DNA from: Drosophila miranda
Taxonomy: Eukaryota > Arthropoda > Insecta > Diptera > Drosophilidae
NCBI RefSeq assembly: GCF_003369915.1
Contig: NW_022881614.1
Location: forward strand, 29,209,326-29,273,325
Length of the DNA stretch: 64,000 nt
Direction of reading: 5' to 3'
Positions 44,327 through 59,468 of this stretch are shown here, in pieces. Numbering within the stretch: the first letter of the stretch is position 1; the number at the start of each line of letters is the position of its first letter. The notes under the pieces were generated by a model that saw only the letters and a list, made by a program, of their open reading frames with translations, was not told the origin of the DNA and searched no databases. Both the position numbers and the translations under genes were made by a program.

Positions 44327-45422
44327 TCTCCATGAACCATTACGATTACATTGCGATAGAGCATAAGCATACCTACTCAAATAAAATGTGAAATAAAACG
44401 GTTATTTGGTTTGGTTTTTTTGTTAGCTTTCGCTGTATATTTTTTTCTGGTTTATTTGGTAAAATTAAATCAATATCTTCATTTCATTTTGCAATTCTTT
44501 GTTTGCTTGTTATTACATATTTTCAGATATCTTTTTCTTAGAAAAACGAACATAATTGTTTAAAATTTTCAGCGTTGTACAACTAGAAGGAGAAGAAAAC
44601 AAATGTTGAAAACTAGAAGATTGAAAATTATAAAGAAATCCTCTCAATTGATTCATAGTTCTTGCTGCAGCTGTCCTGCTTCTGGTTGTCCGTCCACGGC
44701 GCTGACTCCCTCTCCACCTCTACGCACTCCTCAAACCAGCTGTGGGGAAGTAAAAAAGATAGATGTACAACATATTATTATTTGGACATGCTAGCGAAAT
44801 CGTTCTCTGTCGCTAAAAAGTGGCTGAAATCGGATGATGATGTCGCAAGTAATCTGTTGATTTCTATATGCATTGTGTTCATTTTACAATTGGTTATCGG
44901 AACGGAACGTTAGCGTCAGTTCGTTGAATGAATAATGGTTAACATAACTCTGAAGTGTAGTGTGATCGAAACCTGCGGGAAAAACAGACGTGCATTAGCA
45001 TTTTGAATTTCAGAATTGTAAGAACTCCCCTCCACTCACCGCTTTGTGTAAAATATGTTGGGCTTCCACTTGGGTCGGGCAACAATGCCAAGAAAATCAA
45101 TGGGGGAGAATAACTATGATAACTAATCCTTAAATGGTATGTGTTATAGCTTTTTACACTGCAAAGATATATTAGAGACATTCATTATATTAGTTAAATA
45201 AATCTGTTGTCTAAGAACTCTTCATTTAGAGCGAAACTTCGTACAGAAAATTACAATTAGCATATCGTTTTGTTTATCACCAAACAGCAGACCCTTTTTA
45301 CATAAAGTGTGCTTGGTATTCTGAAATTCACAGGTATATCACTTAACCCTTCAACTTGAGTGGAACATATGAATCTCTGAAATTGTATCCAAATTTAAGC
45401 CAAACAAAATTTCGCTCAATGA
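44327..45422. other. Non-coding DNA right of the three-exon gene
   Basis: AT-rich sequence with the poly(A) signals of the preceding gene at its left end. No gene, repeat or regulatory motif stands out. Confidence 0.45.
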
Positions 45423-45839
45423 ATGGAATGTCTCTTAAAAGGTCTTCCAATCGTTTATTTACTTTTACTCTTTGCTCTGCGGGGCCTTAACTGGGATGCG
45501 GGTGTAAGACTCCCATCTTACTCTAGTAGACTACTATTAGTAAACCTCCCATCCTTAGTTAACCGTAGAAAAATGCTTGGTGTGATATTTATGCACAACT
45601 TGATCAGGGGTGACATAGACAGCCCTGATCTGTTGAGCCGCATAAACTTCACGATTCCTATTAGACTGACTAGAAATTTTATACCGTTGTTCCTTCCACT
45701 TTGTAGATCGAATTATTCCTTGCATGAACCGTTTAGGGTCTTATGCTCGGATTATAATTCCCTCTACCATATTATATCCACCACTAATTTTCTTCCTCTT
45801 ATTAAATTATTAATCCTTACACACCTTTCTAGAAATTAG
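45423..45839 (+). pseudogene. LINE reverse-transcriptase C-terminal remnant (jockey-like)
   Basis: A 138-codon frame containing LPSLVNRRKMLGVIF-type and RSNYSLHEPFRVLCSDYN-type sequence. This is typical of the extreme C-terminus of jockey/CR1-group non-LTR polymerases. RT itself and everything 5' is missing. The following 100 bp (to about 45940) may be its 3' UTR. No poly(A) tail or target duplication was recognised. Confidence 0.65.
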
Positions 45840-46211
45840 TAATTGTAGTGGTATTTGTATTTTGATTGCATGCTTAGTTTCTTAGTAAGTTTAGTACTAA
45901 TTTTCCTCGAATGTTAGTCTAATAGCTATCTTTCTTGCATGTTCGCGTTTGGTTCGGCTACGCACCGCGCGTCATGCGGCAGCGCCCCTCGGTCGGTTGG
46001 GCGGGAGGAGGGCTGCGTTTTGCCTGGGATCCGCGCGTAACAGCCTTCTGCTGGTGTCACACGGGCCACTTGACGGTGCAGTAACTGCCTCGCCTCTTGA
46101 AAGATGCAGTCATTGCATGTCAACGTCCACAATTACTTTACGCAGCTTTAACTATATTGCATACAGATCTTATAAAGAAAATTTACCTACATATCTGATT
46201 CTAGAAAAAAA
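45840..46211. other. Non-coding DNA between LINE remnant and DINE-1
   Basis: Probable LINE 3' UTR, then a G+C-rich stretch (45950-46080) with no coding features. Confidence 0.4.
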
Positions 46212-47169
46212 CGAGGGGGAACGTTGTGAGCTGCTGAGGACACCGCAACTCTACAGTTATACCCGATACTAAGTCAGTATGGCTCTCCTCCGGCAGACGC
46301 CGCTAATATTAAACGACACGACAAAGAGTGCGTGCGAGAGAGACAGAAAATCAGTCTGAGCGTGACGTCGGGCGCTGCGTAGCCACTGCAAATTGATTTG
46401 TTCCTATTGGCTATACAAATTATCTGATCTGATCCAGATTCAGCAATCTGATAGATATGGTCATTATCTATGATTCTGCGTTTTTAGTTTTCTCGAATGT
46501 GCAATATTGTGGATGCAACAGATTTTCGTCCTTTGCGGGGGCGAAAGGGGGTGTGGCGAAATTTTGAAACAAACTCGTCTCGGTCCGATATATTAGGAGT
46601 GTGGATACCAAACTTGGTTGCTCTAGCTTTTGTAGTCTCTGAGATCTAGGCGCTAATGTTTTACTCTAAGCAAAGCCGCCTCTGCTACGTGTGTGTTAGA
46701 GAGAGACAGGGCGAGAAAAAATGAAATTGTTTTCTTGATGCTGGCTATAATAATAATACGATCCAGTTCAGATTACGCAGTCTTAAAGATATGGTCATTC
46801 TCTACAATTCTACGTTTTTGGTTTTCTCATATCTTTAAAATTGTGGATGCCACAGATTTTCGTCCTTTGTGGGGCGGAAGTGGGCGGGGCGAAGTTTTGA
46901 AATATTTTTGTAGCAGTGACATATCACAGAAGTCTGAGTCCAAAACATCGTTGCTCTAGCTCTTATAGTCTTTGAGCACTAGGCGCTGAAGGGGACGGAC
47001 AGACGGACGGACGGACAGACAGACATGGCTCAATCGACTCGGCTATTGATGCTGATCAAGAATATATATACTTTATGGGGTCGGAAACGATTCCTTCTGG
47101 ACGTTACACACATCCACTTTTACCACAAATCTAATATACCTCAATACTCATTTTGAGTATCGGGTATAA
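46212..47169 (-). mobile_element. DINE-1 (ISY-like) at the right inverted-repeat arm
   Basis: 958 bp, minus strand, from CGAGGGGGAACG to CGGGTATAA. Its 5' end (right side) sits at exactly the position of the DINE-1 start in the left arm (37590). It has the AGATCTAGGCGCTAATG subtype middle, unlike the left copy, so the homology of the arms fades within the element. It contains the GA-rich motif TTAGAGAGAGACAGGGCGAG near 46697-46716. Confidence 0.9.
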
Positions 47170-47750
47170 TAAACAAAACCAACGACGGAAAAAATATAAA
47201 ATAATTTCGAAAATAAAAATACCAAATAGTGTAGTTTTTTCTTTTGTTTTATCGTTTAATTACTTTTTTTAAAAGTATGAATTTAATCATTTCTAGAGCA
47301 TTGTCTCTGGATAATGTGTGTGTAATTTTTGTATAACTAAGAAACTGATTGATTGCTTAAATCCTTTTCCCTCACTCGTAGAGCCGGAGGAGGTGAGCTG
47401 AGTGAAATACTGTTTAAGTTAAATATAGTAGTCAAATTAGAGCATAAACCAGTCTCGTGTCAAGGTAAGTCGGAATAAGTAGCACATATGCGAGGGGAAG
47501 GCGAGCGAATGATTCAATACATGGTAACAACTTACAAGAAATTGTCGTGGCCGATGCAGCGGCTGGGGCTGCTACAGATACTGGCGTGGGAGTTGCTGTT
47601 GCTCCTGCTGATACTGTGGGAATGGCTCTGGCCAGTGCCTGCGTTTGTGGTTGTTGGTGTGGTTGCGTCGGTAGTAGCTGATGCTGGTGGCTGTCATCAT
47701 CATCATCATCATCGTCGTCAATGTAATAGCAGATCTTGTTGTTGGTGTTG
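47170..47750 (-). repeat. Inverted-repeat right arm (native hrg 3' region)
   Basis: Reverse complement of 37009-37589. Because it is continuous with the hrg gene at its right, this arm is the ancestral one. It includes a GTAAGT-like donor after an ATTTCTT on the minus strand (near 47533) and AT-rich 3' flank. Confidence 0.93.
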
Positions 47751-48094
47751 CTGACGCCACCGCCACCGCCGCTGCCGCCAAAACCATTGATGTTGTTGCT
47801 GTGGATGATGTGGGTGTGGGTACTGCTGATCGGGTTTGCCGAATGTATGGTTTTTGTCGCTGTCTGCTGTTTGCGCTTGTGTCCGGTTATGCTTAGAGCC
47901 GCCGATAGACTCGAAGCCGCATGCAGGATCGAGCGCCGATTGAAAATACTATTGGAGGCTGCCGCTGCGGCCGCGTTGTTGTTCTTCCGAAACTTCTGAT
48001 GCTGATGATGATGATGGTGACCTGATGGTGGCAGCGGTGGCGGCGGCGGCGGTGGCTGCTGTTGCGCCGGCGGTGGATGTAGCGTTGGCGGTTG
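47432..48094 (-). other. 220-codon open extension downstream of the hrg stop
   Basis: After the TGA at 48097-48095 the same frame stays open for 220 codons to a TGA at 47434-47432. The encoded sequence is low-complexity: Pro/Gln and His runs, an SNSIFNRRSILHAASS segment, Gly and Asp runs, then a Gln/Thr/Ala tail. The stop is TGA followed by C, the context favoured in known Drosophila readthrough genes. It may be a readthrough extension, the tail of a longer ancestral protein cut by a nonsense change, or 3' UTR with a chance open frame. Confidence 0.4.
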
Positions 48095-51702
<3,608 letters not shown>

Positions 51703-51790
51703 CAGTGTGACCGCGGATGAGGTATCCCTTCCGGCCCTCAGAAATATACCGTCTCATTTTTAAAATATACCGTAAATATACCGCCCACTT
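51703..51790 (-). promoter_or_regulatory. Housekeeping-type core promoter motifs upstream of hrg
   Basis: On the minus strand, GGTCACACTGCA (51712-51703; motif 1) is preceded by three copies of GGTATATTT (within 51743-51784; motif 6-like). This pair is typical of ubiquitously expressed Drosophila genes. It could be the hrg promoter with a first intron of about 1 kb. More GGTATATTT-like copies occur near 51995-52015. Confidence 0.45.
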
Positions 51791-52980
51791 AAGCCCCCTT
51801 TACTTAAACAGGTGAACAACTTGAGTTAAGCCGCGGAAAATAATAGCAATCATAATAATAACAATGCTTCTTGTGGCTTCATCCTAGCGTTTATCTTTAT
51901 TAAACGATAGAGACCACGATATCTTTCAACTGACCTGCTCTAGAATTAATCGAAATGCATTAAATTAGTAGAGAGTGTAGAGTAGAGTACCCACAATATA
52001 CCGAAATATACCGATGACAAAATCGAACTAAGCCCACTTAAGCCACCTATATAAACAGTTCAAAGACTTTAGGGAAATGGCGGCAAATAGTACCGCCTGT
52101 AAATTCTTCTTGTAAATTTAAAAAAACACGATATCTTTCTCCTGAACTGCGCTAAAATTATTAAATTTTCATTTCCGGTGGAATATTAAAATATAGTGGT
52201 CTAAAATGGGTTAAGCGTTCTCCTTCAAGGATTGAAAGCCATATTCCTCGATTTTAATATTAAATTTGATTTACTAGCTAAATGGGACTGTCAACCCTAA
52301 ACATGTAATTGTATATCCCTTTGGTGAAATAATTTTGCACAAGATGTGAACGAAAAGTAAGTGCTGCTGGTAAAGCAGCATCAGGTACGAGCATGAACAT
52401 TTGTATACCCTATTTCCTTCCTAATTAACATTAAAATTCGGTTTTCCAAGCTGCTTTAAAAAATTTTAATGACTTTTTTTAGATTGAAATGTTTTTTAGC
52501 CTATTAATGCATTTGATTATTTAGTCCTGTATAAATATCTCGATCCCGATCTGTTACACTTGGCTTGTTTCCCAGAGGGCAATGCCGGCTAGCTGTCGAC
52601 CCCAGGACTGGGTAGTTCCCCTTGCCCGCCAAATGTAGACAAAAAAGGAGACATACTACTTCTCGGGACATCAAAACTAACAACAACCTAAAGACAAGAA
52701 AATCATAAACAGACGGCTATCAAGTGGGTGAAGCTTGGATGTTATCACTTCGCGCGCCCGCCCTACCTGTGACCAAACACAACGTTCATTTTGGCCACCC
52801 TCTGCTGGAACGGTAACGGCTGGCCTAATCCATGGCTTACGCCACGCGTCCTCCCTCTATTTTAAATTTACGGCATCATGCTTCAGTATAAATACAAGCT
52901 TTAATAATTATAAATTGACAATTTCATCTTTCTCATAAATAAATACTCCAAATTATCACTAACCAAAAAGAAACACCAAA
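51791..52980. other. Non-coding DNA between hrg and the right-hand gypsy element
   Basis: AT-rich with scattered ATATACCG repeats at its left end. No gene seen. The exact left border of the gypsy element is not visible to me and may lie within this stretch. Confidence 0.4.
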
Positions 52981-54253
52981 ACTTTCGACACAATGGCAAA
53001 CACGGAAATAACTGCTGAAATTTCGTTCAACCAACAGGGATACCCTCACCCATACGTAATGGAATATGTGTAGATGAGTGGATCCAGTTTTACGGGAGTT
53101 AATTTAACTCGGGCCCCTACGGAGACTTAACCTACCAAGAGCTCTTGTTAAGGGTCCCCGGGACATAAACAATAAACAATAGTTTTCCACAAATCGCTCG
53201 AGCAAATACGGTGGACTGATGGGACCCCCGCGTCACCCACTAAGGGTTAATCTTCTGGAACTGAACAGCTGATCGCAGATTTAGGTTCGTGAAAGGTGTT
53301 GGTGTTTTTACATATTTAGTTCAATGGCCAAGATTTTACGTTAAACGGTTTAAGCTAATACTAAATACTAAATAAAGGACAACCCACGGAACAAAATAAC
53401 ATTTAATGTGGAACGGTGTTTGGAGTGCGGATTATGTTTTTTTTCTTTAAGTTCAAACGACGTGGGCGATCGCTGGCCGTGGCCGGTCAGCCCTAAATTT
53501 ATATAGGTCCGTGTATACGTGTGCGCGTGTGTGCGTATGAATAGGGTTTCGGGGTTTTTACGTGGTGAATGAGACCAAACGTGTGGCACGCACTGCAAGG
53601 CGATGCAACGATCGTGCGGTGTGGCTAGAATCGCCCTGGCAGCTAAATCGTCCTCTTTCACCCTCCCCCTTCACACGTCCCGCGCTACTTGGCTTACACA
53701 CGCGCAACTGGAACGAACTCACTCAGGTTCACGTTGGACAGTCTTCTTCTCTGCAGTCGACTTTCTCGAACTCCAGTGTTCCTCTCCAGGAAACCTGGCC
53801 CAGTTCTGGTGTCTATATTCTTTGCCGGTTCAAACTTTCTGTTTTAAGCACAAAATTTCAAATTTCGACGTTACTCTTCCGTCCTCGCTCCACGATTTCC
53901 ATAACCCAATCCCCGTTTTCTAATTTTTTCACTCCTATTTATCCCTATTTCCCTTACTAATACATATAACTAATCCTATTCTCTTTCTTAAATCCCCAGT
54001 ACGGCTCCAGCTCCCCCCGATGACACAATACACCATCGAGCCTTTCTGGACTTCCGCTAGATGGCGCGTCGCCCCCAGCCTTGGCCACCTATCGTTCAGG
54101 TGGGACTGGAACACCACCACAAGTATGTCGTCACTCCCATTAGGGACAACATACGCGTGGGCCTGTCCACCGGATTCCGGAACACTATTGAGCACACGCC
54201 GGCGTGCCCTGCATTCTTCTGCCGCGCCCAACGTAGGCCACACCCACACCTCA
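52981..54253 (-). mobile_element. 3' non-coding end and probable LTR of the right-hand gypsy element
   Basis: Follows the pol stop on the minus strand. It contains a purine-rich tract (about 53925-53960), a TATATAAA box on the minus strand (53505-53498) and AATAAA-like sequence. These are expected of a long LTR, but without the 5' LTR in the window the ends cannot be fixed. Confidence 0.45.
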
Positions 54254-54810
54254 CTACAGTCTCAGGTCTTTGGCGTGGTACACTCCTATGGGACGGCCGT
54301 TAAGGTCCTCCAGAGCATACGCGTTCTCTCCTACTGGCTTCACTACCCGGCATCGGATGAATTTGCGCGCGAACTTGGCATTAAAGCCTTTTCCGAAGTC
54401 ACTAAGGACAAAATTTCGGCGGAATACCTCTTGTCCCGGCCTCGCGTAAAACACCCGAGCTCGCTGGTTGTACCTTTCCCTTCTACGGTCGTATGCCTGA
54501 TGTAAACTAGCGCGAATCCTCTCTTGGATGAGTGGTCGCTTGTCCTGACCCTCCAGCAGCGATATGTCATGCTCGTCGATTGACCGCAGTCGCTTTGCCA
54601 GCTTGTAGCATGACCCATGCAAATACATTTGCTGCCCGAAGACTGCAAAGAATGGTGTTACGCCTGTCGCCTCGTGAACCGAGTTCCTAATAGCCAGTTC
54701 TATCTCTTCTATCGTCTTCCAGATACGCCCGAATCGCGCTGAGTACTGTGCTATTCACGCGTTCGGCTGCGTTACTCTGCGGAGAATACACTGGCGTCCT
54801 CATATGAGTG
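54254..54810 (-). pseudogene. Unit 1 integrase C-terminal region
   Basis: Holds the tail of the integrase core (SPQSNAAERVNST, catalytic Glu, in a frame ending near 54720) and, after a frame change, the basic C-terminal domain ending in YHAKDLRL with a stop at 54254. Only unit 1 reaches the true pol C-terminus; in units 2 and 3 the sequence breaks at RCRVVK. The HHCC domain and both Asp residues are deleted. Confidence 0.8.
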
Positions 54811-55428
54811 ACTCCGAATGCATCGGTCATCTCTACTCGGATACTCGGATACTACTACATTGTCCGCTCCTTTCCGGTGTTCTATGCCGAAATCGAAGGC
54901 CTGCAGTTGAAGGGACCAACGAGCTAAGTGACCATCCAGGTTCTTCATGGTCATGAGCCATTTGAGACTGGCGTGGTCAGTTATGACTGTAAACGGCATA
55001 AGCTCTACGTACGGACGGAACTTAAGGATCGCCATGAGGGCTGCCAGACACTCCTTCTCTGTCACCGAGTAGTTTTTTTGGTGGCCATTCAGTTTGGCAG
55101 AGAAAAACGCTATGGGCCTCTCGTTCTGCTCGTCATCCCGTTGGAAGAGTACGGCTCCTACCCCATAATGTGAGGCGTCGCACTGTATTTAGAAGTGCCG
55201 CTTGAAATCCGCGTGTACCAGGACTGGTGCCGAGGTGAGTGTAGCTTTTAGCTCCCCCATGGCTCGTTTTGCCTCCTCCGTCAATTTAAACTTTCCATTT
55301 CCCGACTTTTTCAGGGCGTCTGTGAGCGGACCGGCCATCTCAGCATAGTTTTTCATAAAGCGCCGGTACCAGCCCGCAGTTCCCAGGAAACTACGCAATT
55401 CTCGAACAGATCGCGGCTCGGGAATGCG
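54811..55428 (-). pseudogene. Unit 1 RNase H
   Basis: Connection domain ([20 protein letters not shown]) and RNase H (QCDASHYGVGAVL, EKECLA, TDHASLKWL). A TAA at 55191-55189 interrupts FYIQCDAS; units 2 and 3 have TAC, so this is private to unit 1. The TAG at 55431-55429 separates it from RT. The sequence after EYPSR jumps to integrase. Confidence 0.82.
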
Positions 55429-56643
55429 CTAAATGGCCGACACACGATCCGGATCCATCTTCAGCGGTCCTCCTCCCACTATAAATCCCAGGTATTTAAT
55501 GTTTTTATAGCAAAAATGAGATTTGCTCAGCTCTATCGTTAAATTTGCTTCTTGTAGACGCTCGGCAACCTGTCGCAGAATCTTCACGTGCGTTTGGAAG
55601 TCCTCAGCTATAATCAGCAAGTCGTCGAGATACGCATAGACGTTTAAACGCATCTCAACCGGAATCACCTTATCGACCAGTCTACATAGGCGTTGTGCGG
55701 CGTTGCAGATGCCAAAGGGCATCATACGGAACTGGTACAGAGGCCGTCCCGGCACTTGCCAAAAAGCGAATTTTAAGTCGACGCTGGAGATATATATCGT
55801 CTGATCGAGACGCGACAAAATCCCCTCGATGCTAGGAAGTGGGTAAGCGTCCTTGATGGTTATTTTGTTGAGCTTTCGGGCATTGAGACAGAAACGATTT
55901 TTGCCCGGCCTTCGCACCACGGTGGTACGGTTGCTCCACGGACTATCACTGTACTCGATGACTCCCAAAGCCAACATTTTGTCCACCTCACCACACACCA
56001 CTTCCTGCATCGCTGGCGACAGCGGGTAATGTCGATCCTTCACAGGCTCGGCCTTCTCCACCAACTGAATTTTGTGAGTCTCTCTCGACGTCCTCCCCAG
56101 GCCTACGGCTTCGAAAGTCAGAAACTCTGCCTTCACCTGATCCAAGGCTGCCTTTTGCTCTTCTGACAACTCCCATTCTTCCTGCACTATCTCCTTCTCC
56201 AGGCCTTCCACATAGTGAGCGACTTGATCAGCCAGCACTTTTTCCACTAATCTGTGAGATGCCCCTACTGGACCTTCTCCCATCACCTCAGGACCCAATG
56301 AGAATACCCGCCAAAAGTCTACCCCCAAGTAAATTTCCTGTTCCAAGAAAGGGTATACGAAAACCGTTAATCTTTTTACCTCTCCCTTGTATTTCACCGG
56401 TAATTCTACTCGGCCAACGATTGCGCGATCTTCCCCATTCGCTACCTTCACTATAGAAGAATATCGACGAGCCTCCACGCCCAGCTTCTCCAGGAATTCC
56501 TGACCATTACACCCTAGCATGCTGTGTGTAGCGCCTGAATCCAACAGGCCTCGCACGGACTCGTCCATTATAGAGATTTCTGCGAAAACTCTCGGGTCTT
56601 TCTTGCAACAACGCTTTACTGAAGCAATCACCTGCCTCCTCAT
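55429..56643 (-). CDS. Unit 1 protease-reverse transcriptase
   Basis: A 404-residue frame. Aspartic protease with LLDSGATHS near residue 33, a linker, then RT with the CLNARKLNKITIKDAYPLP fingers/palm, SSVDLKFAFWQVP and the YAYLDDLL catalytic box (about residue 345). Ends at the shared in-frame TAG. The DARKLN Asp of units 2 and 3 is Asn here. RT would copy genomic RNA in the particle; without RNase H and integrase in frame it is not autonomous. Confidence 0.88.
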   Translation of the reverse strand: MRRQVIASVKRCCKKDPRVFAEISIMDESVRGLLDSGATHSMLGCNGQEFLEKLGVEARRYSSIVKVANGEDRAIVGRVELPVKYKGEVKRLTVFVYPFLEQEIYLGVDFWRVFSLGPEVMGEGPVGASHRLVEKVLADQVAHYVEGLEKEIVQEEWELSEEQKAALDQVKAEFLTFEAVGLGRTSRETHKIQLVEKAEPVKDRHYPLSPAMQEVVCGEVDKMLALGVIEYSDSPWSNRTTVVRRPGKNRFCLNARKLNKITIKDAYPLPSIEGILSRLDQTIYISSVDLKFAFWQVPGRPLYQFRMMPFGICNAAQRLCRLVDKVIPVEMRLNVYAYLDDLLIIAEDFQTHVKILRQVAERLQEANLTIELSKSHFCYKNIKYLGFIVGGGPLKMDPDRVSAI

Positions 56644-56689
56644 AGCTCGCCTTTGCTTAAACCGCTATCTAATTCATTTTTATTTACTT

Positions 56690-57360
56690 CTACTTTCTCT
56701 GCGCAGGCCCCTTCTGTGAGCGTGATTCGCCTGCTTGCATCGCACCCCTATTCATGTTTCCCGCGCAATTCGGACAGGTTGGACAATATGCATCGGGCTT
56801 TCCACACCGGTAGCAGAAAATTCGCCTCTCCGATGCCATACAGTCCCTAAAGCCATGATCGGTCTGCCCGCAGTTCCAGCAAATCAACTTCTGTGGAACA
56901 CGCTGTGTCATTTGCGCTTCCTCAATGACCTCTGCCTCTTCATCGCTACTCGACCGATCCTGCGCGACCTCGCTGACGTTCGCATTCGCCCCGCGACCAT
57001 AGTTTGTGGCTTTGGGTGCTCCTCGCCACGAAGATCGAGCCTTCCTCTTCAGATGTGCCTCTATTTCCACGCACTCATCCCGCAGTTGGTCTAAGGAATA
57101 AACCCGTAAGGCGTAGACGAATCTCGCTATCTCATCTGTGAGTGCCTTTTTGACGATTTTTACCATCTCCTTTTCAGGTGGTGGCATCTCAAACCTCGAC
57201 GCGAGCTTTCTCATGACATGGAAAAAGTCTTCCACACTCTCGTTTGACCGCTGCATTCTTTCTCGCAGTTCTCTCATGCGGTCGAACTCGGACGCCGTGC
57301 CTCGGAAACGAGCAATTAAGTCGCCCCTTAGTTCCTGCCAAACACCACCGCCATGATCAC
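56690..57360 (-). pseudogene. Unit 1 gag, 5'-truncated at the tandem junction
   Basis: Gag from D-HGGGVWQELRG onward: helical region, then C-x2-C-x4-H-x4-C knuckle and the second Cys cluster (YRCGKPDAYCPTC), stop at 56690. The first half of gag is replaced by the end of unit 2 pol. An internal ATG at 57277 opens 195 residues. Confidence 0.85.
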
Positions 57361-58207
57361 TTCACTACCCGGCATCGGATGAATTTGCGCGCGAACTTGG
57401 CATTAAAGCCTTTTCCGAAGTCACTAAGGACAAAATTTCGGCGGAATACCTCTTGTCCCGGCCTCGCGTAAAACACCCGAGCTCGCTGGTTGTACCTTAC
57501 CCTACTACGCTCGTATGCCTGATGTAAACTAGCGCGAATCCTCTCTTGGATGAGTGGTCGCTTGTCCTGACCCTCCAGCAGCGATATGTCATGCTCGTCG
57601 ATTGACCGCAGTCGCTTTGCCAGCTTGTAGCATGACCCATGCAAATACATTTGCTGCCCGAAGACTGCAAAGAATGGTGTTACGCCTGTCGCCTCGTGAA
57701 CCGAGTTCCTAATAGCCAGTTCTATCTCTTCTATCGTCTTCCAGATACGCCCGAATCGCGCTGAGTACTGTGCTATTCACGCGTTCGGCTGCGTTACTCT
57801 GCGGAGAATACACTGGCGTCCTCATATGAGTGACTCCGAATGCATCGGTCATCTCTACTCGGATACTCGGATACTACTACATTGTCCGCTCCTTTCCGGT
57901 GTTCTATGCCGTCATCCCGTTGGAAGAGTACGGCTCCTACCCCATAATGTGAGGCGTCGCACTGTATGTAGAAGTGCCGCTTGAAATCCGCGTGTACCAG
58001 GACTGGTGCCGAGGTGAGTGTAGCTTTTAGCTCCCCCATGGCTCGTTTTGCCTCCTCCGTCAATTTAAACTTTCCATTTCCCGACTTTTTCAGGGCGTCT
58101 GTGAGCGGACCGGCCATCTCAGCATAGTTTTTCATAAAGCGCCGGTACCAGCCCGCAGTTCCCAGGAAACTACGCAATTCTCGAACAGATCGCGGCTCGG
58201 GAATGCG

Positions 58208-59422
58208 CTAAATGGCCGACACACGATCCGGATCCATCTTCAGCGCTCCTCCTCCCACTATAAATCCCAGGTATTTAATGTTTTTATAGCAAAAATGAGA
58301 TTTGCTCAGCTCTATCGTTAAATTTGCTTCTTGTAGACGCTCGGCAACCTGTCGCAGAATCTTCACGTGCGTTTGGAAGTCCTCAGCTATAATCAGCAAG
58401 TCGTCGAGATACGCATAGACGTTTGAACGCATCTCAACCGGAATCACCTTATCGACCAGTCTACATAGGCGTTGTGCGGCGTTGCAGATGCCAAGGGGCA
58501 TCATACGGAACTGGTACAGAGGCCGTCCCGGCACTTGCCAAAAAGCGAATTTTAAGTCGACGCTGGAGATATATATCGTCTGATCGAGACGCGACAAAAT
58601 CCCCTCGATGCTAGGAAGTGGGTAAGCGTCCTTGATGGTTATTTTGTTGAGCTTTCGGGCATCGAGACAGAAACGATTTTTGCCCGGCCTTCGCACCACG
58701 GTGGTACGGTTGCTCCACGGACTATCACTGTACTCGATGACTCCCAAAGCCAACATTTTGTCCACCTCACCACACACCACTTCCTGCATCGCTGGCGACA
58801 GCGGGTAATGTCGATCCTTCACAGGCTCGGCCTTCTCCACCAACTGAATTTTGTGAGTCTCTCTCGACGTCCTCCCCAGGCCTACGGCGCTGAAAGTCAG
58901 AAACTCTGCCTTCACCTGATCCAAGGCTGCCTTTTGCTCTTCTGACAACTCCCATTCTTCCTGCACTATCTCCTTCTCCAGGCCTTCCACATAGTGAGCG
59001 ACTTGATCAGCCAGCACTTTTTCCACTAATCTGTGAGATGCCCCTACTGGACCTTCTCCCATCACCTCAGGACCCAATGAGAATACCCGCCAAAAGTCTA
59101 CCCCCAAGTAAATTTCCTGTTCCAAGAAAGGGTATACGAAAACCGTTAATCTTTTTACCCCTCCCTTGTATTTCACCGGTAATTCTCCTCGGCCAACGAT
59201 TGCGCGATCTTCCCCATTCGCTACCTTCACTATAGAAGAATATCGACGAGCCTCCACGCCCAGCTTCTCCAGGAATTCCTGACCATTACACCCTAGCATG
59301 CTGTGTGTAGCGCCTGAATCCAACAGGCCTCGCACGGACTCGTCCATTATAGAGATTTCTGCGAAAACTCTCGGGTCTTTCTTGCAACAACGCTTTACTG
59401 AAGCAATCACCTGCCTCCTCAT
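58208..59422 (-). CDS. Unit 2 protease-reverse transcriptase
   Basis: A 404-residue frame, almost identical to units 1 and 3, with DSGA protease and YLDD RT boxes. Private changes include RVELP to RGELP, TFEAV to TFSAV and MMPFG to MMPLG. Ends at the shared TAG. Confidence 0.88.
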   Translation of the reverse strand: MRRQVIASVKRCCKKDPRVFAEISIMDESVRGLLDSGATHSMLGCNGQEFLEKLGVEARRYSSIVKVANGEDRAIVGRGELPVKYKGGVKRLTVFVYPFLEQEIYLGVDFWRVFSLGPEVMGEGPVGASHRLVEKVLADQVAHYVEGLEKEIVQEEWELSEEQKAALDQVKAEFLTFSAVGLGRTSRETHKIQLVEKAEPVKDRHYPLSPAMQEVVCGEVDKMLALGVIEYSDSPWSNRTTVVRRPGKNRFCLDARKLNKITIKDAYPLPSIEGILSRLDQTIYISSVDLKFAFWQVPGRPLYQFRMMPLGICNAAQRLCRLVDKVIPVEMRSNVYAYLDDLLIIAEDFQTHVKILRQVAERLQEANLTIELSKSHFCYKNIKYLGFIVGGGALKMDPDRVSAI

Positions 59423-59468
59423 AGCTCGCCTTTGCTTAAACCGCTATCTAATTCATTTTTATTTACTT

